A stretch of DNA of 64,000 nt from Crithidia expoeki (lineage: Eukaryota; Euglenozoa; Kinetoplastea; Trypanosomatida; Trypanosomatidae), in contig OESE01000218.1 of the NCBI GenBank assembly GCA_900240875.1, positions 310,001 to 374,000 of the forward strand, read 5' to 3'. Positions within the stretch are counted from its first letter, which is position 1. Every line of letters starts with the position of its first letter. Of the stretch, positions 39,329 through 49,281 are shown one piece after another. Made by a program: the position numbers and the translations under genes. Below the pieces are notes generated by a model. It made no database searches and had not been told where the DNA came from. It saw only the letters and a list, made by a program, of their open reading frames with translations.

Positions 39329-40912
39329 ATGTCCAGTGTAGACAATGACAACGACACCGTGAAGCTCAGCGAGATGCGCGCTGGTGACATGCTGCACTAC
39401 GACTACCGACCTACGCACAGCAACAAGTCCAACGGTGCGTCAGCAAAAGTGGGCGATACGTTTCGGGTGGTGCAGTGGAACGTCGAGCGCGGTGTAAAGT
39501 TAGATGCCATCATTGCGGACCTCAAAGCCCTGAACGCCGACTTCATTGCAATGCAAGAACTGGACATCAACTGCCGTCGGTCTGACTACGTCAACGTACC
39601 CAAAGCCCTGGCGAAGGCGCTGCAAGCGGAGCTCTACTTTGTCTGCGAGTTTGAGGAGCTCGATGCGCCGTGCCGCTCACCGCAGAATGCGGTCGGTCCG
39701 CAATCGCAGCCCTCGCAGGAGTCAACGGCAGGCTACCATAAGCGCACCGGCGGCCGCCACTTCCACGGCAACGCAGTTCTGAGCCGCCGCGCGACGTTGC
39801 GTGAGGCTACCGCGGTGCCGCACACCACCACCGTCAATTGGGACGAGGAAGGCGTCCGATTTAACGAGCCGCGTCGCGGCTACCGCAGCGCCTTGCGTGT
39901 GCGCATCGATGGATCGGAGCGGACATCGTCGCAGATGCCGCCGCTTTACATCTACTGTTGCCACTTCGAAGTTTTCTGCGGGGCGCTAACGCGGGTGCGG
40001 CAACTCGCAGACTGCATGGCGGACATGCAGCGCATCCTGCGCCTCTCCTCCGTCCTAACTGACGCCAGTGCGCAGCAGCCTGCCTTCCTGTTAGCTGGTG
40101 ACCTGAACACAATGGCGCACGGCATCGTGCGCTTAAGCTGCCGTTACGGTAATGACCGCCTTCGCCTTTTCAGTTTCGGCGAGGCAGAAGCGTGCTGGTT
40201 GCAGCGGAAGGTCTTAAGTCGCAACATGCAGTCGTTGGAGCGTGGCTGCTGCCCGTTTTCCTACCGCTACCCGGTCTACCTCGCATATCGAATTCACCAG
40301 CTACTATGGAACAACAAGTGGGTGTGGCGCGTCATTTACGGCTTCTCCACCGCGGAGATGGCGCGTATGTCGAACGAGAAGCTGTGCCTCTATGACCCCG
40401 GCGACAAGGCATCGTCGATCACGCTTGACAACCCGGACTACCACGGGTTTGTATGTGGCAAGTTTGACTGGCTACTCCTTAGCAACTTGCAGCCGCAGCC
40501 TTTCCGCACCCACCGAGGCGGTGCACAACCAGTGGACATCGCTGCCCTAGAGAAGTCTGGTAGCATCTTGCCGAAGTCTTATACCGCCAACTACCTCCAC
40601 TCCATCCAAGATAGCGGTCAGAACGACGAGATGGCGCGCGAGTACGTGCCGGATGACGGGTACCTCCTCTTCAACGAAAACTACACGGCGAGCGATCACC
40701 GCGGACTCGTCATAACGGTGCGGCAAAACAGCGGAAAGGCGAAGGACGTGTACCCGGCCAACGCTGCTCCTTACACGTCATCTTGGACAGCGTTGGGTTT
40801 CTTTGCCCTCACCCGTACTGTGCCGGTGGTGGTCGTTGCGTTTGCCTTGTACCACAAGCTTCAGGGTATTTCCTTGGCTAAAACACTAAAGTCGGCCGTA
40901 CAGGCAAAATGA
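39329..40912 (+). CDS. Endonuclease/exonuclease/phosphatase-fold hydrolase with C-terminal hydrophobic segment
   Basis: A 527-residue protein with the EEP fold. Recognisable catalytic motifs are Q-W-N-V-E-R-G near residue 49 (N51), M-Q-E-L-D near 75 (E77), H-G-N-A-V-L-S-R near 146, A-G-D-L-N near 255 (D and N of the catalytic set) and S-D-H-R-G near 455 (D-H pair). The family uses Mg2+ to cleave phosphodiester or phosphomonoester bonds in nucleic acids, phosphoinositides or sphingomyelin; the substrate cannot be told here. A hydrophobic segment at about residues 483-505, close to the C-terminus, could anchor the enzyme in a membrane with the catalytic domain in the cytosol. Two insertions (about residues 115-140 and 400-445) lengthen the domain. 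The start is the first in-frame ATG; the open frame continues upstream without an ATG. Confidence 0.82.
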   Translation: MSSVDNDNDTVKLSEMRAGDMLHYDYRPTHSNKSNGASAKVGDTFRVVQWNVERGVKLDAIIADLKALNADFIAMQELDINCRRSDYVNVPKALAKALQAELYFVCEFEELDAPCRSPQNAVGPQSQPSQESTAGYHKRTGGRHFHGNAVLSRRATLREATAVPHTTTVNWDEEGVRFNEPRRGYRSALRVRIDGSERTSSQMPPLYIYCCHFEVFCGALTRVRQLADCMADMQRILRLSSVLTDASAQQPAFLLAGDLNTMAHGIVRLSCRYGNDRLRLFSFGEAEACWLQRKVLSRNMQSLERGCCPFSYRYPVYLAYRIHQLLWNNKWVWRVIYGFSTAEMARMSNEKLCLYDPGDKASSITLDNPDYHGFVCGKFDWLLLSNLQPQPFRTHRGGAQPVDIAALEKSGSILPKSYTANYLHSIQDSGQNDEMAREYVPDDGYLLFNENYTASDHRGLVITVRQNSGKAKDVYPANAAPYTSSWTALGFFALTRTVPVVVVAFALYHKLQGISLAKTLKSAVQAK

Positions 40913-41327
40913 TCTTGCTTTCTTTTTTGTGAGTGTGTGTGTTTACTGTTACTGGTGTGTGGGGGCGGGGGTGGGCAATGTCTAGAGATGTTTCATCAAT
41001 GACTACGTGACTTTGCATTCACATCTTTGCGGACCATCGCTAAATAACGTCAATGACGAACATAGACGAACGTTTTCTGAATATGCCAGAATCTTTTTTT
41101 TTTTTTTCAAGCTGATTGTGCGCAGTGGAATAAACCGTCCAGTTTAGTGGCAGCGGAGTCGTTCCACATGCTCCCCCGAAGGAAGCGTAAGTGCGCCCTT
41201 TGCTCAAGCCGTCCCCCTGTTGAGTTGTCACCACTCATTTTTTGTACTTCTTTGCTTTACCTTACTTTTTTCGAATTTGGTAGATTACACCTGAAGAAGA
41301 CAGGCATTTGTTTCTGAGCCTCGTCAC
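40913..41327 (+). other. Intergenic region with splice acceptor
   Basis: It holds a GT-rich stretch just after the stop, a long T run near 41093-41107 and a strong pyrimidine tract at about 41237-41271. AG at 41282-41283 is the likely trans-splice acceptor for the next gene, 45 bases before its ATG. Confidence 0.5.
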
Positions 41328-42911
41328 ATGCCGCGGTTGCCATTTTGGGGCTTCAGCGCAGTTACCACCGCGGGTGTGTCGTACGCAGGTTACCACTTCG
41401 TCTACGAACCGCACCACGCCGCTCAACTCCACGAAGAGCTGCGCCTGACCCACTCAAAGCAGCAACACCAAGACGTCATTCACGCCTACTCACGCCTCCG
41501 CACAAAGCTTGAGGTGCAGCTCAGCAGCCCCAACAGCAATACCGGATGCACGGCAACCTCCGCCGTGAATGCGTGGTACACCAACGCTGAAAAAATTGTC
41601 TTTTTTTGCGATATTCAGCTCATACGTCGTCTGCTCAGCTCCCTGCCACACCACCTCACCACAGAGAAGGATCTAGACCGCATGTACAGCGAGCTGACAA
41701 GGTGGGAAAAGCAGTACTGCACCGAGCTGCACTTCCGCGATGCACCCCTGCTTTTTACGCAGACTCTCCGGTGCGTATCGTGTTACACACTTTACATGTT
41801 GGTGTTCCGCGTGGTGGCGCCGTTGTTGAACGTGTGGAACGGCCTTGGAAGCCCGCAGACCCGGCTGCTGCACTACACCGCACGTTTTATCATCCAAGCG
41901 CTGGAAATTGATGTTGTCATGGTGTCATCCACCGCGATGCCTACGTTTAAAGACAAGAGGAGATGTGAGTACGCTTCCAACGAGAAAAGTAGAAGCTTGG
42001 ATGGCAGCTTAAACGAAACTGAAAAGTCAGTTAACACGCAATGTAGTGTGCCGATACAATACGTCACCTTAAGCCCGACTCACTGGATTGAGGAAGTCGG
42101 CTTCTGGGCGTGTACCAACAATCCGCTGTTAGCACAGCACATGGAAGACGAAAAGGGGACGCAGGCAAACGCAAATGAAAGAAACCGCACCAGCGCAGTG
42201 ATGCGTCTACTTTGCAGCCCGGGGTTTACGAATGCTGCCTTTGACTCCTCTGCCACTGTCACGTACGCACAATATTGGCGCCAAGAGGCCGCTGAAACAC
42301 TGGCACGTGAGAACGCGTCGGATGCGTCGTCGCCCTTAGGGTCGACCCTCCCTCCATCTTCCGCTTCCCTAGTAGCGGTGACCGCCGAAGAAGTTTCGTT
42401 GGGCTATCCTGTGGTCACAAACACGGCATCAATGACCGCGATGGCAGAGAACGATGCGGTGTCCAGCTCCGTGTGCTACATTCCTGTTGGTGTGAGTGGC
42501 TTGCCGCATGTACTGTATGTGGACGCTGCACACGCCGTGACAGACACGCGACCGCGGCGGACACGCGAGCAAGTCTATGCACATCTCCAGCAGGCGCAGC
42601 TCACGCGCTCTCCTCCAGCTGACAACACAAAAATGACCGAGTTTGAGGAAACGCCCACCAAGGCGTCAACCACAAAAACCGTATCGTCTTCGTTGACCAA
42701 ACTGCAGCGGTGGCGCTCGTGTGGTAGCATTCCGATGTGGCAGCGTGCGTGGTGGGGTGGGGTGTACGGTGGGTCGCGTCAAGCGTCTGCGTCGACTACG
42801 TCGTGCACACTGTGGTTTTACGTAGGTGCGCCGTGCACGGCGACGAACTTCATTACCGAGTCAATCGAGGCCAGTCGAGCCGCAGAAGTGCTTCCTCAAC
42901 TTGGGCATTAA
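41328..42911 (+). CDS. Hypothetical protein with N-terminal hydrophobic segment
   Basis: A 527-residue protein that I do not recognise. A mildly hydrophobic segment at about residues 7-26 could be a membrane anchor or part of a mitochondrial import signal. The region from about 30 to 200 is helical and Leu-rich with aromatic residues, including W-Y-T-N-A-E-K-I-V-F-F-C and a hydrophobic stretch near 145-170 that might be a second membrane contact. The rest is Thr/Ser-rich and less ordered, with a Trp-rich patch (W-Q-R-A-W-W-G) near residue 470 and a hydrophobic segment close to the end. No catalytic motif was found. It is an unbroken frame starting 45 bases after a good acceptor, so it is probably a genuine, fast-evolving trypanosomatid gene. 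Confidence 0.7.
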   Translation: MPRLPFWGFSAVTTAGVSYAGYHFVYEPHHAAQLHEELRLTHSKQQHQDVIHAYSRLRTKLEVQLSSPNSNTGCTATSAVNAWYTNAEKIVFFCDIQLIRRLLSSLPHHLTTEKDLDRMYSELTRWEKQYCTELHFRDAPLLFTQTLRCVSCYTLYMLVFRVVAPLLNVWNGLGSPQTRLLHYTARFIIQALEIDVVMVSSTAMPTFKDKRRCEYASNEKSRSLDGSLNETEKSVNTQCSVPIQYVTLSPTHWIEEVGFWACTNNPLLAQHMEDEKGTQANANERNRTSAVMRLLCSPGFTNAAFDSSATVTYAQYWRQEAAETLARENASDASSPLGSTLPPSSASLVAVTAEEVSLGYPVVTNTASMTAMAENDAVSSSVCYIPVGVSGLPHVLYVDAAHAVTDTRPRRTREQVYAHLQQAQLTRSPPADNTKMTEFEETPTKASTTKTVSSSLTKLQRWRSCGSIPMWQRAWWGGVYGGSRQASASTTSCTLWFYVGAPCTATNFITESIEASRAAEVLPQLGH

Positions 42912-43405
42912 AAGTGGTGTTTGTGTCTGCCTTGCCTCATCTCCAGCTCAGCTACTCACAATCACATGAGGAACATCCTGAACCCAACCAAGTACATCCA
43001 GGTTATGCAAAGTAAGCAAGGCAACAACACACTCGTATTGTTGTTTTTGAGCAAGGAAGTGTTTCAAACCAGAGTCCAACTTGCTAACAGTGCAAGTTTC
43101 TAGTGTATGCACACAACGCTCTACAGCCGTGCTGTAGCAAACATTACGTTGTGAGGCAAACGTCTCATCTGACTTTTTTCCCACCACCTCGTCTGGCTAT
43201 GCAATGCAGCACCACGCAACTGTTACTTCGTTTCTGAAAGGCAGCATATCAAGAGAAAACGAACTCAGCAATTATCAATCCCATACGACGACGAAACCTT
43301 AACTCATCATCGCGAACCACCAGCTTTTAATTGCTGCTGACTCGAGTTTTCCCGACATTTATCCGATTCCCCTCATTCTTTGCTACTTACTGCTATCAAC
43401 ACGTA
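42912..43405 (+). other. Intergenic region; pyrimidine tract reaches the next start codon
   Basis: No gene is seen. A pyrimidine-rich run at about 43347-43395 lies directly before the next ATG (43406), and no AG occurs between the tract and that ATG. The nearest AG upstream is at 43345-43346. Confidence 0.45.
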
Positions 43406-45484
43406 ATGCACCGAGCTTGGCGGCTGGTGGTGTGCCAAGCTCTGCCGCTTAGTGCCCAGCGTACGCAGCACACAAGCGATGCGTCGGAACGTCCCGGAAA
43501 AGAGACGCCGTACCGCTCCTTGTATCCCAAGGTGCGGCTGCGCGCCAAGACGCAGGAGCAGCCGTACAAGCGCAGCACCTTCGTCACTTTTGGGGAGGCG
43601 GAAGGAACACAATTAGAGAGTGGTAGCATCGACCAGCCGCAGTTTATCTCCTCCTCTACGTTGCCCCATACTGTCTCCGTGACTTCGGATGAAACGCAGC
43701 CGCAACTCACCGCCGTGGCCGTGTCGTCCAAGAGTGACGCAATCTCGCTCCCCGAGGGCAACGAGGTGCAGCAGTTCCTCGATGAAGTGCAGCGGCAGGT
43801 CGACGCGGCACGCTTTAAGCGCAACCAGACAATTCCGTTCCCGGAGAGGCCGGAGGCAAACAGCTCCGCCTTTCGCCGCATCAAGCGACACGCAAAGATG
43901 ACGGCTGAGGTGCCCGATCCCGACTACCCAATCTTCGCACGCAAAGATCAGACGGTGCAGCTGCCACCCGCAGCGGAGCACCCGTGGGTACAGAAACACA
44001 CACCAATCGGACCATTCATTGTCCACGGAGACGGGCAGATTAACCAGCTCGGTGGCACTGGTCAGGTGGACTTTGACGACATATCCATCAACGAGAAACT
44101 GCCGCCATCCTACCGCGGACTGCAGCACCGCTCTATCCTGCAGCGGCAGCTCCCGCAGGACAACGGCCGTGTCGTGCAGGACGCAGTGATCAAGCACAGC
44201 TTTGCACTCACCGGACGCGGAGTGTTTGCGACGCGTCGCATATTAAAAGGGGAGAACATCATGATTGTGCAGAGCACCGCCCGCAACGTGGGTGTGAAAG
44301 GCGAGCTGGAGCGCTTGGAAGAGATGTGCGCCGACATCTTAATCGCTTGCCGCGACGGCGACGACCGCGTGCAAGAGTTCTTGCACAACTGGATCTTGAC
44401 CGGGCAGCCGTCTTCATTGCTGGAGCACTGGCCCGCGGCCAGCACGGCGCGCGTCTTGGAGGTGATCGGCGGTGCTGTGGTACTGGACGAACTGGAGCTG
44501 CACCCGATCCATATTGCGCGCCTCGCCGCCATATTAGATCTGAACAGCTTCCTCGTCGAGAGCAGCTTCGCGGAGCGCAAAGGTATGGCGTACTTCCCCG
44601 AGGCAGGCTTCCTGAATCACAGCTGCATACCGAATGCCACCTACGACATCATGCCCGAGCACATGTTCCGCGAGAGCGACTACTACCTCGACGAGGCGGT
44701 GGACGAGGAGGACGGCGAGGGTGCAGAGGTGAAAGACGACGCAGACAAGACTGTGAATCATTGCGAACGCAAGCATAGCGGCAAAGCCGCCGACACTGCT
44801 GACCATACAGCAGTACCAACTGCAAACGCCCTAGCTGAGTGTCCACTTGAGTGCGCGGCAAAGGAAAAGAACAGCGATGTTGTCGACGTCCGCGATACGT
44901 TCACGGAGCGCAACGCCACGTACTTGGGGAACGACAACCGTCTTGCCCAGTACCCAAGTCTCACCGAGGCCGATGCCCCCGTGTATCTTTTCTGCTGCCG
45001 CGCCTCAAGGAATATTGAACCCGGCGAAGAAATCTTGATCAGTTACGTACCGCAGCAATGGTCATTCGACAACCGCCAGTACGTCTTGCACGATCGCTAC
45101 CACTTCTGGTGCAAGTGTCCTAAGTGCGCGCCGGTGCTAGACAAGAAGTACTCCCGTGTGCCGAAAATGCTGGTGTGCTTTGTTATTATTAGCATCATGT
45201 TGCAGCTGCTCGTTCTCTACCAGCGCGACCTGAAAAACGCTGTGGACGAAGACTTTGACCGGCTGGCGGCCATGTCCGAAGAAGACCGCCTGGATGAGCT
45301 GCGCCGGCGCGGCATAACCCCAGAGGAGGTGTCAGTGGAAGGCGCAAAGCGGCGCAAGCAACGACGAACCGGCTTGTTTGAGATCATGGAGGAACAGCGG
45401 ATGCGCCAGGTGTACGAGCCGGATAATCGCGGCTTTCTCACCACCATGGACAAGATGAACCCCTTGTCCGAGCCTCCGCGCTAA
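43406..45484 (+). CDS. SET-domain protein with a membrane segment after the domain
   Basis: A 692-residue protein. A SET domain spans about residues 260-590: an opening segment with T-G-R-G-V-F-A-T-R-R-I-L-K-G-E (about 270), the N-H-S-C-I-P-N motif at about 405, and the closing E-P-G-E-E-I-L-I-S-Y-V-P motif at about 540, followed by a Cys cluster (W-C-K-C-P-K-C). It is SMYD-like in order but lacks an obvious MYND zinc finger, and an acidic insertion of about 100 residues splits the domain after the NHSC motif. SET proteins transfer methyl groups from S-adenosylmethionine to lysines. A strong hydrophobic segment follows at about 587-606, then a charged tail, so the enzyme may sit on a membrane. 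The N-terminus (M-H-R-A-W-R-L-V-V) is basic and could target mitochondria. The start is the first in-frame ATG, but the upstream pyrimidine tract has no AG before it, which leaves the start uncertain. Confidence 0.8.
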   Translation: MHRAWRLVVCQALPLSAQRTQHTSDASERPGKETPYRSLYPKVRLRAKTQEQPYKRSTFVTFGEAEGTQLESGSIDQPQFISSSTLPHTVSVTSDETQPQLTAVAVSSKSDAISLPEGNEVQQFLDEVQRQVDAARFKRNQTIPFPERPEANSSAFRRIKRHAKMTAEVPDPDYPIFARKDQTVQLPPAAEHPWVQKHTPIGPFIVHGDGQINQLGGTGQVDFDDISINEKLPPSYRGLQHRSILQRQLPQDNGRVVQDAVIKHSFALTGRGVFATRRILKGENIMIVQSTARNVGVKGELERLEEMCADILIACRDGDDRVQEFLHNWILTGQPSSLLEHWPAASTARVLEVIGGAVVLDELELHPIHIARLAAILDLNSFLVESSFAERKGMAYFPEAGFLNHSCIPNATYDIMPEHMFRESDYYLDEAVDEEDGEGAEVKDDADKTVNHCERKHSGKAADTADHTAVPTANALAECPLECAAKEKNSDVVDVRDTFTERNATYLGNDNRLAQYPSLTEADAPVYLFCCRASRNIEPGEEILISYVPQQWSFDNRQYVLHDRYHFWCKCPKCAPVLDKKYSRVPKMLVCFVIISIMLQLLVLYQRDLKNAVDEDFDRLAAMSEEDRLDELRRRGITPEEVSVEGAKRRKQRRTGLFEIMEEQRMRQVYEPDNRGFLTTMDKMNPLSEPPR

Positions 45485-46364
45485 GTAACTCCGCTTTGTT
45501 GCCCGGTAGTGGTGCCCACAGACCGAGCTCGCACTCCCGCACGAGAGAGGGAGAGCACAAACGTATTTGCTCGCAGAAGCAGCCATAACTGATCGCGCGC
45601 GGGTTAATCGCGCGACACCATCATTATGGGCAGCAAAGGGTTGCGCACACAGAAGCGCATCCCCTTCGCTTTTTCAGGCCGACGATTGGCAACTTGGGTT
45701 TTTTCACAATCTCACAGCGTTGAAAAAAAAAAATGAGCACATACCTTTGTACTCTCTGTTAGTTGAACCGCATTTTAGGAGATTACACTAAGTGCGCCTT
45801 TGACACACCCCACGTTCGCAGCGATGATTGGTTTAATAACGGCAAGAAAAACAGCGGAACTGTAGTAATCGTTTTATAAAAGTGCTGTGTGCGCTATTAA
45901 AAACGGACACCTAACATGATGATCTTCCCTTCTCATTCGCCGTCCTGACGTACCGCTATCACTCCTGACCCCCTCTTCAAATATCGCTTTCTTTGCCACA
46001 CAGACTAACAACTCCTATTAAAACTTGGCGTGGCTCCCTGTAAAATTGAGGGAGTAATACGCTCCCTGAGTACAAAAAATCACACTAGAGCAATTGCGAA
46101 GAACTCGCCGCCTACGAGCAGTAAAGACCAACGTGTTCGCTACTTAGCTTCCTTGCCTTCGTAGAATTATCCTCGTGGTATAGAACGTCAATAAGGTAGA
46201 TCAACCAAAAGAAAAGGCAGCTTGTCTTGCTGTCACTTGCCCGTTTGTGCGTGGACAGGTCTCTTACGCCGGTGGTCTGCTTTGCGCGGCATGCGTAGAA
46301 TTTAAGTACCCGTACCGATAGAGGTTTAAAACGAAAGAAGAAGGCTGCCACAATCTCCCAGAGG
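45485..46364 (+). other. Intergenic region, 0.88 kb
   Basis: AT-rich spacer without a supported gene. A run of A at about 45723-45733 follows a short T-rich stretch. A pyrimidine-rich segment at about 46220-46248 followed by AG at 46257-46258 is the likely acceptor for the FHA gene. Confidence 0.45.
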
Positions 46365-48851
46365 ATGCCGCCTAAAAGGAAACGCGCTCGCACAGCGGCG
46401 ATCAACGCTAGGAACTCTAGGACACCCATTGCTGCACTTCCCAACGTTCTCAACACTTCTTTTGCGGAGGTGAAAAGCGATACCTTTCAAATGGCAGTTG
46501 TGAATTCTTGTACTACAAATGAGGATATCCGTCTTCCTACTGCGCCAACGCCTGCTCTTCTCTTCTCCTTTTACACGCACTCGAGCTCCAATGAGGAGGA
46601 CGCCGCCAGTGGCGTACCGAATGTAACGCCTTGGAAGCCAGAGTTTTGGCTGCATCGCGTGGCACACGTGCCCCTTGGTCGGCACTCGGCGCTGCCGGCC
46701 GCGTATCGCCTTCGTCACGACTACGTGAGCCGCCTCCATGCTCGTATAGTCTACGTGCGATCTGCAGCAATGCACAGGCGCTTTATCAAGTTCTTCCCCT
46801 GTATTGAACGCAGCAACGATAAAGCACCGACTCACGTAGAGGCGGAGCGAAGCGAACCAAATAACGCTGATGCTGAAACTGACGAAGAGGCGGATGTGGT
46901 GATTGTGGAACCTGTTAGTGTGGATAGCTTGACGCCGCCGCCACCGCCTTTTGCTTTTGTCTCACCGTACTACCTCCTCGTGAACTACAGTGAAAATCCC
47001 GTGTACGTGGACCGCGACTGCGTTCCCCGCGGCCGCAGTGCACGGCTCCAAGAAGGTGATGTCGTGAGCTTTCTCGAGTGTGCGTTTGATGCAGATGGCG
47101 GCATTTTTGACGATGATATAAAATCTAACGTTGTGGATGTTCCACATGACTTCACACTCGCCGATGCGGACCATGAAAACCTGGTGGAACCCACAAGCCA
47201 GCTTACACGTGCCTCCTTAGAGCAGTGGTGCGTTTCCCCTAGCCAGCTAACCGCCAAACCCGTGTTTCCTCTTCGCACGCATCGTCGTCTTCTTGCGCAA
47301 CGACGCCTTTACGACGTCCCGTCTCTCATTCAAAAGTACGTTAAGTGGTGGTACACCCACGCCCATACCTCAACTCCGGAGCCATCTCGCACGGTCAGCG
47401 GACCGTGGTTGGTCTCGAGAAATCAACTGGACCGTATACCCAGTCCGGTGACTATCGCCGCCTCTCCCACCACACCGGAGTGCCAGTTGTTGGTGAGGAT
47501 TGGCGACGACGGTAACGGTGAGCCGTCTTCTTCGTCACTGACAATGAAGCGCCATTGCAATCTTTCTGAATCGAAAGAGCCGACGGAGCTCTTTGACGTT
47601 CGCGCTCTTGAGAATCCTAATGTGGCCGCCTCGCTGCGCCAGTGGCTAAACGAGACCGAGGATTTGGAAGACGTCTCCGACGACACGCTGTCGCCGCTGG
47701 CTGCGCGGCTGACGCTGGACCGCGCGTGGTTGCGACGGGTAGTACGTCATGTCTGCGGCCCGCAGCGGTGTGAACGCTCGCACTCGGCGCACACCAGCCG
47801 CCGACATTCTCCTATGAAAGCGGAGGAGAAAGAAGCCGACGACAACCTCCGGACTTCACCCTTACCGAGCGCCAAGCTAAGAGAGTCAAAGGGCAATGTG
47901 AAAACCGAGGCAGACGCGGAGTTCGCTACGAGAACTGCAGCTGCAGCACCTGCGTTACTACCAGCGCAAACAGCACTCTTTCAAGATGTCGTTGCGGAAC
48001 AATTTCGGGTCTCGCTGTCGTTACTTTGTGGCTCCCCATCAGCGCCACACGCGTCCGCCACCCCGCCCCGCGCGTCGAATGTTGTGCATGCTGTGTTGGA
48101 CGAACTCCGCTGCAGCCGGGGTGACGTTAAAGCGACGGTGCCAACGCAACTTCCACCCAGTGCTGCGTTAGACAGTGAGCGTCACAGCGGCAATACTGAG
48201 AACGCGAGGCAGCCATCGTGTCGTACGACAGAGATGCCGGTCTGCCGCGCTCTACACCTTGACGACGACCCAATTGAAGTCTTTGGAGAGGAACCACTAC
48301 GTGCAAGGAAGTCAGAAACGCGCGCGCAGTGCGACCACGACCCCGAGAGGGACGGCTCCATAAGTAACACGCTTTTATCCACCTCTGCCGGACACAGTGA
48401 TGTGACCTCAGACGCAACCGGTCGTACAACGACAGTCCCTGGTGTGCGACTCGGCACAGCTATTCTGCCAGTGTATGTCTTCACTCGACGATGCAATAGT
48501 CCAGACGCGTACACACGTGAAGGCGCCCCGCTGCGTCCTTTTTCGCCCGTTACACGCAACAAGGTGATGAAAGCGGCGACAACAACGGCAGCAGGGCCTA
48601 CAGCGCAGTACGTATACTACTTCGACCCCGAGGAGTCGCAGCGTGCGTGTGGCGACCAAGGCAATTTACCAAAAAGTCACGACACGTCTGACCCAGCTTC
48701 GCCTGTTGCAACCACGAAGCAGCAGCTTGTTATCGACGATGTGTTTGGGGTAGACACTAGCAGCGTTCAATTCGACTGGATCGATGAGTCGGAACAAAAG
48801 GAAACGGCGAGAAAAAAAAGATGCGGGAGGCGGCGCAAACGTCACAACTGA
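46365..48851 (+). CDS. FHA-domain protein, probably nuclear
   Basis: An 828-residue protein. The N-terminus (M-P-P-K-R-K-R) is a classic basic nuclear signal. Residues about 85-240 fit a forkhead-associated domain: G-R-H-S near 105, the phosphothreonine-binding S-R-L-H-A-R motif near 122, a strand with L-V-N-Y-S-E-N-P-V-Y-V near 204, and L-Q-E-G-D-V-V-S-F near 228. An acidic insertion separates the second and third motifs, lengthening the domain. FHA domains bind phosphothreonine peptides and are common in DNA-damage, transcription and chromosome-segregation proteins. The rest is largely disordered with a helical part near 410-460 and ends in another basic cluster (K-K-R-C-G-R-R-R-K-R). No second domain was recognised. 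The exact role cannot be inferred. Confidence 0.75.
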   Translation: MPPKRKRARTAAINARNSRTPIAALPNVLNTSFAEVKSDTFQMAVVNSCTTNEDIRLPTAPTPALLFSFYTHSSSNEEDAASGVPNVTPWKPEFWLHRVAHVPLGRHSALPAAYRLRHDYVSRLHARIVYVRSAAMHRRFIKFFPCIERSNDKAPTHVEAERSEPNNADAETDEEADVVIVEPVSVDSLTPPPPPFAFVSPYYLLVNYSENPVYVDRDCVPRGRSARLQEGDVVSFLECAFDADGGIFDDDIKSNVVDVPHDFTLADADHENLVEPTSQLTRASLEQWCVSPSQLTAKPVFPLRTHRRLLAQRRLYDVPSLIQKYVKWWYTHAHTSTPEPSRTVSGPWLVSRNQLDRIPSPVTIAASPTTPECQLLVRIGDDGNGEPSSSSLTMKRHCNLSESKEPTELFDVRALENPNVAASLRQWLNETEDLEDVSDDTLSPLAARLTLDRAWLRRVVRHVCGPQRCERSHSAHTSRRHSPMKAEEKEADDNLRTSPLPSAKLRESKGNVKTEADAEFATRTAAAAPALLPAQTALFQDVVAEQFRVSLSLLCGSPSAPHASATPPRASNVVHAVLDELRCSRGDVKATVPTQLPPSAALDSERHSGNTENARQPSCRTTEMPVCRALHLDDDPIEVFGEEPLRARKSETRAQCDHDPERDGSISNTLLSTSAGHSDVTSDATGRTTTVPGVRLGTAILPVYVFTRRCNSPDAYTREGAPLRPFSPVTRNKVMKAATTTAAGPTAQYVYYFDPEESQRACGDQGNLPKSHDTSDPASPVATTKQQLVIDDVFGVDTSSVQFDWIDESEQKETARKKRCGRRRKRHN

Positions 48852-49281
48852 AACGAGATCCTTTGACGCTGCTTTTTTTTTATCATTTAATTTCTTTTTT
48901 GGTCTTCACAGTCGTTCACTGCAGCTTCCCTTCGTGATTTCACCAATTCAGTAGTGCCAGTCACCATTTTGAGTAGTGGGTCAAAGAAAAACAAATCAAC
49001 AACACTATAAACGCAAGCAGTTGAAAGTCCCAGTTCAGTACAGACGAAGTTCAAATTGCATCCCTTGGTTGTAAAAACAGTGAGAGTATTTACATTATTC
49101 ACTTTAATATTGTTCCCGAACTTTACGCCACTGCTCGTCTTTCCCACTCTCTTGCCGTTGAGCCATCACAGCATATCGCTACAAATAACAGCAACCCGTC
49201 GACAACTGCCCTTTCAATTACAAATACTCTCGTTACCCGTCTGTGTTATACACCAACAGAACAAGTAGTTAAAAACGCAAG
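48852..49281 (+). other. Intergenic region with splice acceptor
   Basis: T-rich after the stop codon. A pyrimidine-biased stretch (about 49227-49250) is followed by AG at 49258-49259, 22 bases before the PA26 ATG. No gene is seen. Confidence 0.45.
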
